DNA of 12,385 bases. Origin: CAZQGO01 sp964593065 (GTDB taxonomy: Bacteria; Oederibacteriota; JAAXVQ01). The notes under the pieces are model-generated. The model made no database searches. It was not told the DNA's origin and saw only the letters and a program-made list of their open reading frames with translations. The DNA lies in contig CAZQGO010000035.1 of NCBI GenBank assembly GCA_964593065.1, positions 1-12,385 of the forward strand. Reading direction: 5' to 3'. Of this stretch, positions 9,301 to 12,385 are shown piece after piece. Every line of letters begins with the position of its first letter. Positions within the stretch are counted from its first letter, which is position 1. The translations under genes and the position numbers were made by a program.

Positions 9301-12300
9301 CCGAAGCACCCGGCCGGGCGCTCCACCAGTCGGGCACATCCAGGGTCACGCGCTCCTCGCCGTCCGAGTAGCGCAGGATCGCCTGCACGCTCCGGGCTCC
9401 GTCCCGGGCGGCCACGGCCAGATGCACCGCGGCATATTCGCCCCGGGGAAAATCCAGCCGCGTGGCGCTCCCCAGCGCCACGCTGTCCTCGCCCGGTTGC
9501 GTGACGAAGCGCAGGCGGATCGTCTCGCCGCCCACGCCGGTCACACTCGCCTCCCGCGGCACGGCCTCTCCCGGGTAGCTGAAGTATTCGGGCTCATCGC
9601 CCTGGCGGATCCAATCGGCGTTGAGCAGGCGTCCCAGGTCCAGCGCCTGGAAAGGTCCGGCGGGCAGGAAATCCGGCGTGATGGCCGAGAATCCCCGCTC
9701 GACCTGCTGCCACGAGTGTTTTTCCGAACCGTCCACGGCCGGGCCGCTCACGCCCTTGGTCTGCATGTAGCCGTTGGCCGGGTTGTCCATGGTCGGCCAA
9801 TCCTTCCAGGCCCACACGATCGAACCGGCCACGGGCAGGCCGTCGTCCTGCGCCTGCTGGATCGCCGCGAAGTTCTCCTCCAGCACGTCCCGCTGTTCGT
9901 TCTCCTGCCCCGCGCCGGTATTCCAATGGCCCATTTCGCAGATCAGGATGGGTTTGCGTGGATAGGCCTGATGGAGGGTGCGCAGCAGGGCCAGCATGCC
10001 TTCATAGGCCCCGCCGGGAAAGGCTTCCCGGTGGAAAGAGGCCGGGTACGCGGTCACCATGATCAGGGAGGCGTCGGCCTGGGTCTCGAGGTGCAGCCGG
10101 TCTCCGGCGGCGGTGAGGCCGATCACGGGCTCCGGCACTCCCAGGCGGCCGGCTAGGTCCCGGAAGGTGTCCACGGCCCTGCCCAGCGGCTCCGGATCCT
10201 CCCAGCCGCTCTCGTTGGCCACGCTGAACAATGCCGGACGCCCCAGCTTCAGGCTCGCCATCTCCAGCCAGGTGCGCGTGGCGGTGCCGTCGCGCAACTG
10301 CCGGTCCAGCACGTCCCCGTCGTACCAATTGAACATCTCCGCCCAGGACAGCAGGCCGCTGCGCAGCAGGAGGCGGTCCACCTCCGGCGAAAAGGGATAA
10401 TGGCAGCGCAGCAGGTTGGCGCCCGTGGCCCGCATGGCGGCGAGCTCCCGGCTCCATTCTTCCAGGGTCAGGCCCGGGGCGGGATGGAACCCGTACCCGC
10501 GGATCGTCAGCGGTTCCCCGTTCAGCAGCAGCCGGGTGCCGCTGACGCGCAAATCGTAGAAACCGACCTCCTGGTACGCCACATCCACGACCTGGCCCTG
10601 CCGGTCGAAAGTCTTCACCTCGACCACGTACACCGCGGGCCGGTCCGGGCTCCATTCCTCCACGGCCAGGTTCTGGCCGCGCACCGTCAGGACCTGGCTG
10701 TTTCCGGCCGCGATGCTCTTCGCGGGGGATGCTTCCAGGGGAACGGCCAGTTCCGGGCGCGCGTCGATCAGCGACGCCGTGTCGGTGGTCCAACGGTTCG
10801 CCTCGTTGATCCGGGTGGGATGCAGGACGGCTTCCACGCGGACGTCTTGGGCGCGTTCGCCGCTGCCGTTGGCCACCACACAGGCGACCTGCAGGTCATA
10901 GGCGCCGTCGCCCAAGCGTTCGACCCGCGGAATGGAGCGGACGACCGCCAGCGGCGGCTGGGAGGATAAAAAGACCCGATCCGTCAGGCCGGTGGCGTTC
11001 CACCAGTCCCCCACGGCATAGGGCACCCGCCTCTCATCCGTCCCCCAGGGAAGGTTGTCCACCCGCACCACGACCGTGTTGTCGCCGCCCCAGGAGACAA
11101 AATCCGTGACGTCCAGTCCGAAGGGCGTGTCGCCGCCGATGTGCCTCCCCGCCCAGCGCCCGTTGATCCAGACATCGGCCGCGTAATTGGCGCGCAGGAA
11201 ATTGAGGGTCATTTTTTGCCCCAGCCATCCGGCCGGCACCTGGAAGCCGCGGCGGTACCAGACCCCGCCGGCGTAAAGATCCGGATGCGGATTTTCCGCC
11301 GCCGGAATCTGCATGGGCTCCCAGGTCCCCGCATAGCCGCCGTCGTGCCGGCCCTGCCCTTCGGCCTCCAAGGCCCGGATGGTGTCCGCATCCCGGGGGC
11401 CCAGCGTCAGTTCGTGGTCCATATCGGCCACGCGGGTTTTTTCCCAGGCGCCATCCAAGTCGAGCACTCCGCGGGTGGGCGAACTCTCCTGAGTGTTGAA
11501 ATCCGTGTAGGCGTTACCGCCCGGATGATAGAGGATGGACAGGCCGCTGTCCTCGTCCAAGCGCAGTTCGGCCTCGGCCAGGTTCACGCCCGGAGCCACG
11601 GGCTGCAAGGGGGGCGCGGCCGTGGCGCGGGGCTCGGCCCCGGATTCCGGGACCGCCGCCGGCTGACCCGCACGGGCCGGGCGCGCGCCCGAGTCGGCCG
11701 CCACCACGTTGTAGAATCTGAGCACGGGCACCTTCTCCATCAGGACCCGGCTGAAGGACAGGGTCAGGCGGAGCATGCCGGCGAGCAGGGTCAGGATGAC
11801 CGCGAGGCGAACGCCGGACGGGCCCTGCCCGGTGCGCGCTTCGAAGCTCGGCCGGCTCAGCCATGCACGCGCCAGTACGGGCCCGGAGAACAGCATGCCC
11901 CCCAGGGCCAGAATGGGCCCGCCCACGCGGCTGCGGCTGAAATCCGCCAAATGCGCCTGCTGGTCCGGGGAAAGACGGAAAACCGCTCCCAGCCAATCCA
12001 CCATCAGCCCGGGCAGGCTTTGGGCCAGGCCGATCATGGCTGCCCCGAGGGCCAGAATGGGATCCACGAAGACACTCGCCGCAACCAACAGAATGCCCAC
12101 GGCCGCCAGCATCGAAAAACCGGCCGTCACCAGCAGGCGGCCGCCGAATTTCCGGTTTATGGTTTGGAGGAAACTGCGGTCCTCGGCCCGCAGGTGGAAA
12201 ATCTCGCCCAGCCGCCAGGCCGAAAAATCCGCGAACTCGGCGTAGCTTCTGCGCCAGCGCCGCATCCAGGCCGTCGCAGCGGCCGGGAGCCAGGCGGAAT

Positions 12301-12385
12301 ACGTTTCGGGCAGGAAAAGTTTCGCGGCATACGTGACGAAATCGCCTTTGTTCTGCAGACGCAAGCCCTCGTGGGTCACGATGAT
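2285..12385 (-). CDS. Giant membrane-anchored GH2 / tandem esterase multidomain protein (N-terminus outside the window)
   Basis: This is a single open frame of at least 3,366 codons ending in TAA at 2285. It has no in-frame stop up to the right edge, so the start is unknown. The GTG at 12379 is only the first possible start inside the window, and residue numbers count from it. The order is: membrane segments (78-216); Pro/Ala linker; GH2 glycosidase (280-905) with Glu723 and Glu815; two 161-residue beta-rich modules (920-1080, 1108-1268); a polytopic membrane cluster (1322-1475); an unknown region (1476-1763); a CBM-like domain (1764-1852); two esterase-plus-helical units (1868-2305 and 2554-3003); a membrane helix near 3018-3036; and an Arg-rich tail. 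GH2 and PF00756-type esterase assignments rest on motifs and active-site residues. The combination suggests envelope polysaccharide trimming and de-esterification, or transfer, at the membrane. The true substrate is unknown. The size and layout resemble giant proteins reported in Omnitrophota. Assembly error is unlikely because the frame is intact throughout. Confidence 0.93.
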   Translation of the reverse strand: MIVTHEGLRLQNKGDFVTYAAKLFLPETYSAWLPAAATAWMRRWRRSYAEFADFSAWRLGEIFHLRAEDRSFLQTINRKFGGRLLVTAGFSMLAAVGILLVAASVFVDPILALGAAMIGLAQSLPGLMVDWLGAVFRLSPDQQAHLADFSRSRVGGPILALGGMLFSGPVLARAWLSRPSFEARTGQGPSGVRLAVILTLLAGMLRLTLSFSRVLMEKVPVLRFYNVVAADSGARPARAGQPAAVPESGAEPRATAAPPLQPVAPGVNLAEAELRLDEDSGLSILYHPGGNAYTDFNTQESSPTRGVLDLDGAWEKTRVADMDHELTLGPRDADTIRALEAEGQGRHDGGYAGTWEPMQIPAAENPHPDLYAGGVWYRRGFQVPAGWLGQKMTLNFLRANYAADVWINGRWAGRHIGGDTPFGLDVTDFVSWGGDNTVVVRVDNLPWGTDERRVPYAVGDWWNATGLTDRVFLSSQPPLAVVRSIPRVERLGDGAYDLQVACVVANGSGERAQDVRVEAVLHPTRINEANRWTTDTASLIDARPELAVPLEASPAKSIAAGNSQVLTVRGQNLAVEEWSPDRPAVYVVEVKTFDRQGQVVDVAYQEVGFYDLRVSGTRLLLNGEPLTIRGYGFHPAPGLTLEEWSRELAAMRATGANLLRCHYPFSPEVDRLLLRSGLLSWAEMFNWYDGDVLDRQLRDGTATRTWLEMASLKLGRPALFSVANESGWEDPEPLGRAVDTFRDLAGRLGVPEPVIGLTAAGDRLHLETQADASLIMVTAYPASFHREAFPGGAYEGMLALLRTLHQAYPRKPILICEMGHWNTGAGQENEQRDVLEENFAAIQQAQDDGLPVAGSIVWAWKDWPTMDNPANGYMQTKGVSGPAVDGSEKHSWQQVERGFSAITPDFLPAGPFQALDLGRLLNADWIRQGDEPEYFSYPGEAVPREASVTGVGGETIRLRFVTQPGEDSVALGSATRLDFPRGEYAAVHLAVAARDGARSVQAILRYSDGEERVTLDVPDWWSARPGASDTLVWADYYWRGTERVERGVGIFHRVIGTDPQRTLVSVTLAGPAQARVFAATGEAAPGAGEMPAPQEFTALADPADLRPAFNVNWIRRDDASEYFSYPGEAVPAAATVRGVSVRELSLRFQTAAGADAVALDQPWELPLLPGRYAALHFAAAARDGDQTLVLTLHYPGNDQQVEVRVPDWWSARPDDPEVVAHADYHWQGEQRVEQGVGIFHLPVEVNPRRDLQGVTVEGTGRARIFALTAERVSPAAAVWLPLVRTSPAVPPRGSPNSIFFWLVRALFPQRTALQAMAGQWGLAVEIPVLIALALTLTPLTLALFLAGFWLLHQLLKMHTDPGGSRLRDSLLQALAFTPYFAFSLALALPTAPAVILLLGLLAAAAHLGYDVRTFQKLGLLPPGLGQVLRRPWVVAVASLAALTVPLALLVGGLLSIGWALPLMAGALLLLFGLRALFLSGRLPGMAAALRSLNFHSLHGLRLDAGARKRITQRYAPLSAAERDLLLARADSGDWPAVERRLLQLPNQKNIAIPAYRLVTCDPAEENDPVVRFLASKGGACNLADPATNQRYVFILRGLEDEPLALEHEEFEMFWSGQLQAEQGAQGGPQLPRDFTPARAAHVLAWGLQVALHEWTRESESLFVSRELNQITDYRQLDWIVRHNRRRHEALRRTYLEPLLGPDALRTVTAFEQAVKRRALDLRENLGLLQAGASFVIQHLTPDIHYTRNQDFKLCTLDQPVSQVESNRPVIVRLEEGQNCWVHAGVREGDGWVRAYTIPFVQARPGVWEAQLLDTEVNEFKIMRSVPGSPGGVEWLGTGEQGQENFRIERTPAQYTGRIEQVEIRDKAARKNRTLKIYLPPSYDRQRNRRYPVLYLLDGQTVFSDNRILPRRGGNARDVPGWHYQDTAEAEAEADNLDEHILVGIYSDRDRMDEYNPWFDADRGEGGGGAREGERARRYARFIVKQAKAHVDRYYRTRRGRDATSIEGVSFGGTLALYVAMTYPKVFSRVAAVAPGTYWAHGAILNLIKKTKQRLRVYLDIDRAEFPEIPSRIEYVDLTHYALAAAGHEVAYFNPREGRSHDQIATPARVQLVVNALLGKRLRPDHQALQTPFPEFLRFAPADAAAAVARLRRQSMDFHWRDVSGRALAVSPAGFLGLARGAEEILLRPERGEILLHHALGNDLFLYLDFLLEDISELQGLRAEFARLGRLANAAVDPFEKRRLNFVALHLLVFAYHQLLDQAPSRPRVPGLQPPPDEEMSPDLGGRSLPHPWRNFRLQVQILLGKVARVNRAGALEREVYRGRGLLAPVLNSIGAWLGRTQWDRGFGAEPEIRSRLLRRIERLRGPELLGKIAGSQDPVQALAALAELPPAVITGQFQDLAEAVRLPLPETLRRLAELARTSPLLLVRGRLTLHDRGPLGHARRGRNRPGDTAIWAGEKLFTAPDIPESDRVLFLLEEAQHILAPELKHAPEADERKAGAGEVIRHSQALTARLKAAAAALGEKPGEKSCEADLESAQLQGRLEKHERIWDPKFEKYRTAVVYLPPGYDQETGRRYPVLYMLDGQFLFAQDRQPWSLDTWRTAEAVEQDIADGKMEPAIVVGLYSDLEQRHNEYAPYFEEGRGGGRGDLSARFLIEDLKPFLAGKYRVLAGGENASLVGSSFAGLLALYAGLKYPGEFSRVGAVSPSVYFGQGQILDLVMQFGGELRAAPGSAAASLVIYSDMGDAETLPDFVKQSIPTRLDYVRAADYMLRAAGAQAEYREFPGAKHETRDWAGRLAFIFSRVFRPRIGALPIAARSAGVLYAQGEAREAERGLKAKAAVFVWKVNHNLEVPERGPGLAGLISSWRAIQDRDPAEADKVLTFISSDSYLFRYLDFVLKDVPQLAGFRLEIQRLRRLASSAGTLDEKKRLNRAALWLGQRLLENLQDDLAGPPAAPKGPGAPVPGGPETGPDREPVVPAGLINRSLSQSRPWALRWIRFLLTPDLRLKAPWRGWRPLAGAGLRLLAAAAVLYAVLSPAAPEPGAADQATLARRVRLAALADAATARTFNAGAVRVRPLSEASPAFRARWWLGWLFGRLPLSGEAYLCYLPDALTGAAGNAGWRSRANALLLDVMIWSQVRKHEQETALALMALNLPALKNLPAPSRLALRLQIAFLRAVLAPARLLPRSLAARWRGLWSAALPLVSLRMTLSAAAGESRLAQDLLRPSRSPGLRRAYLDAVRRGGPEAARRFFRELVSALQAERRGLESLPPASQAAARAGLLASVRTCNALLAHLPAGAVVRAGRWRDVLPGRDAPPGPVWMPAPGTAAAGAYRDVLRLLGVKTDRLRPRARPRRPVRLDPRRSA
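3371..4720 (-). repeat. Esterase plus helical module, copy B (residues 2554-3003)
   Basis: This diverged second copy has RTAVVYLPPGYD, RYPVLYMLDGQFLF, VGLYSDLEQRHNEYAPYF, the nucleophile elbow GSSFAG with Ser2679, the likely acid in YSDMGDAE (Asp2740 or Asp2743), and His2786 in FPGAKHETRDW, the last a classic context for this family. The helical part repeats LFRYLDFVLKDVPQL, DEKKRLNRAALWL and RSLSQSRPW (R at 2982). The elbow has Ala instead of the usual last Gly (G-S-S-F-A), while the triad residues remain. Both copies may be active, perhaps on different esters. Confidence 0.78.
5465..6778 (-). repeat. Esterase plus helical module, copy A (residues 1868-2305)
   Basis: This is a PF00756-type alpha/beta-hydrolase (enterochelin/feruloyl esterase-like) followed by a helical module. 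The esterase shows RTLKIYLPPSYD, RYPVLYLLDGQTVF, VGIYSDRDRMDEYNPWF, the nucleophile elbow GVSFGG with Ser2007, the likely acid in YLDIDRAE (Asp2057 or Asp2059) and His2098 in REGRSHDQ. The helical part has LFLYLDFLLEDISEL and FEKRRLNFVALHL and ends near RSLPHPWRNF (2284). All these landmarks recur in order in copy B, about 672-698 residues further on. The full catalytic triad suggests an active esterase or acyltransferase. An acidic Ala/Glu run (EAEAEAD) sits between the strand motifs. Confidence 0.8.
6824..7090 (-). other. CBM20/CBM48-like early-set domain before the first esterase (residues 1764-1852)
   Basis: A short beta-rich segment runs from RPVIVRLEEGQNCWVHAGV through YTIPFVQARPGVWEAQLL and VNEFKIMRSVPGSPGGVEW to ENFRIE. 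The pattern of an aromatic-rich start, a VWEAQL strand, a NEFKI strand and a final N-x-R is that of starch-binding or early-set domains commonly fused in front of PF00756 esterases. The assignment is from pattern only. No equivalent is apparent in front of the second esterase. Confidence 0.5.
7091..7954 (-). other. Unrecognised soluble region between membrane cluster and first esterase (residues 1476-1763)
   Basis: This is a mostly helical, charged region of about 290 residues that I do not recognise. Visible marks are QLPNQKNIAIPAYRLVTCDP, RYVFILRGLEDEP, then LALEHEEFEMFW (HEEFE at 1605-1609), AAHVLAWGLQVALHEW and a basic segment WIVRHNRRRHEALRRTYLE. HEEFE is one residue away from a zinc-peptidase HExxH motif. 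Without the second histidine it is unlikely to be a working peptidase. Confidence 0.4.
7955..8416 (-). other. Polytopic membrane cluster inside the giant protein (residues 1322-1475)
   Basis: There are about five hydrophobic helices in 154 residues. They lie near PVLIALALTLTPLTLALFLA, ALAFTPYFAFSLALAL, APAVILLLGLLAAAAHL, WVVAVASLAALTVPLALLVG and ALPLMAGALLLLFGLRALF. Positively charged loops (such as RRPW) separate them. No transporter or glycosyltransferase motif is recognised. The cluster splits the protein into a GH2/beta-module half and an esterase half. Confidence 0.75.
8576..9058 (-). repeat. Beta-sandwich-like module, copy 2 (residues 1108-1268)
   Basis: This second copy of the 161-residue module is separated from copy 1 by a 27-residue linker rich in Pro, Ala and Glu. 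It repeats the same landmarks in order: NVNWIR, EYFSYPGEAVP, GRYAALHFAAAARDG, VPDWWSARP, VEQGVGIFH and ARIFALTAE. The middle of the two copies has diverged while the ends are almost identical, so the duplication is not recent but is constrained. It is followed by a short Pro-rich spacer and then the membrane cluster. Confidence 0.75.
9140..9622 (-). repeat. Beta-sandwich-like module, copy 1 (residues 920-1080)
   Basis: This is the first of two tandem modules of identical length, 161 residues. Key landmarks are NADWIR, EYFSYPGEAVP, the GEYAAVHLAVAARDG segment, VPDWWSARP, the VERGVGIFH segment and a terminal ARVFAATGE. Modules with this FSYP...DWW...VFA pattern accompany secreted glycan-active enzymes and resemble carbohydrate-binding beta-sandwiches. 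I assign it that role only by analogy. It follows the GH2 barrel almost directly. Confidence 0.75.
9665..11542 (-). other. Glycoside hydrolase family 2 module (residues 280-905)
   Basis: The three GH2 subdomains are recognisable. The sugar-binding jelly roll runs about 300-470, with GGVWYRRGFQVP, NYAADVWINGRWAGRHIGG and VGDWWNATGLTDRVFL. An Ig-like domain follows (about 475-607, ending in QEVGFYDLRV). The TIM barrel runs about 611-905, with LLLNGEPLTIRGYGFHP and ATGANLLRCHYP. The predicted acid/base is Glu723 in FSVANES and the nucleophile is Glu815 in ILICEMGHW, both in the family-typical contexts, so the domain is probably active. Known GH2 activities include beta-galactosidase, beta-glucuronidase and beta-mannosidase. 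I cannot choose among them. The barrel seems compact and lacks the extra C-terminal domains of LacZ. Confidence 0.85.
11732..12148 (-). other. N-terminal membrane segments of the giant protein (residues 78-216)
   Basis: Hydrophobic stretches are visible around residues 81-125 (one or two helices, containing VTAGFSMLAAVGILLVAAS), 153-173 (GGPILALGGMLFSGPVLA) and 190-214 (VRLAVILTLLAGMLRLTLS). The preceding 77 residues are soluble, with a Trp/Arg-rich patch (AWMRRWRR). The segments are followed by a Pro/Ala/Gly-rich linker (about 228-265) leading into the GH2 module, which suggests that the linker exits the membrane and holds the glycosidase outside. The exact helix count is uncertain by eye. 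Confidence 0.65.

Noticed and set aside
3569..10156. Long plus-strand open frames (3569-5134, 5492-7120, 7154-8023, 8327-10156) opposite the giant gene
   Set aside because: All are antisense to a frame with recognisable domains, have Gly/Arg/Pro-biased shadow compositions, and show no family motif or convincing start site.
12377..12379. GTG at 12379 as the true start of the giant protein
   Set aside because: The frame is open to the window edge, the sequence upstream is not visible, and no ribosome binding site can be assessed. It is treated as a partial gene.

Overview
The window is GC-rich (about two-thirds GC by eye) bacterial DNA, and every gene in it lies on the minus strand. In the direction of transcription (right to left) it holds three genes: a giant membrane-anchored multidomain protein (2285 to the right edge, incomplete at its N-terminus), carA (2128 to 1034) and the first 305 codons of carB (916 to the left edge). 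There is no non-coding stretch over 300 bases. The two spacers are 156 bp and 117 bp.

The carA-carB pair encodes the glutaminase and synthetase subunits of carbamoyl-phosphate synthetase, which feeds pyrimidine and arginine synthesis. It looks intact, with all visible catalytic residues kept. An AT-rich promoter (2197-2226) lies just upstream of carA and is followed by a leader whose self-complementary segments can pair in alternative ways. The carA-carB spacer carries two GC-rich hairpins in a facing, REP-like arrangement.

The giant gene is the notable feature. It is one uninterrupted frame of at least 3,366 codons. Residues below are numbered from the GTG at 12379, and the true start probably lies outside the window. 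From N to C it reads: a short soluble piece; about three membrane segments (78-216); a Pro/Ala-rich linker; a glycoside hydrolase family 2 module with both catalytic glutamates (280-905); two tandem 161-residue beta-sandwich-like modules (920-1080, 1108-1268); a cluster of about five membrane segments (1322-1475); an unrecognised region (1476-1763); a starch-binding/early-set-like domain (1764-1852); an alpha/beta-hydrolase esterase plus helical module (1868-2305); a linker (2306-2540); a second, diverged copy of the esterase plus helical module (2554-3003); and a C-terminal region with one membrane helix and an Arg-rich tail. The parts suggest a cell-envelope machine acting on an acylated or esterified polysaccharide, but the substrate is unknown.

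The lineage is not certain. Giant multidomain membrane CAZyme/esterase proteins beside ordinary housekeeping genes recall the PVC superphylum and in particular Omnitrophota, known for exceptionally large predicted proteins. This is an inference from architecture only.
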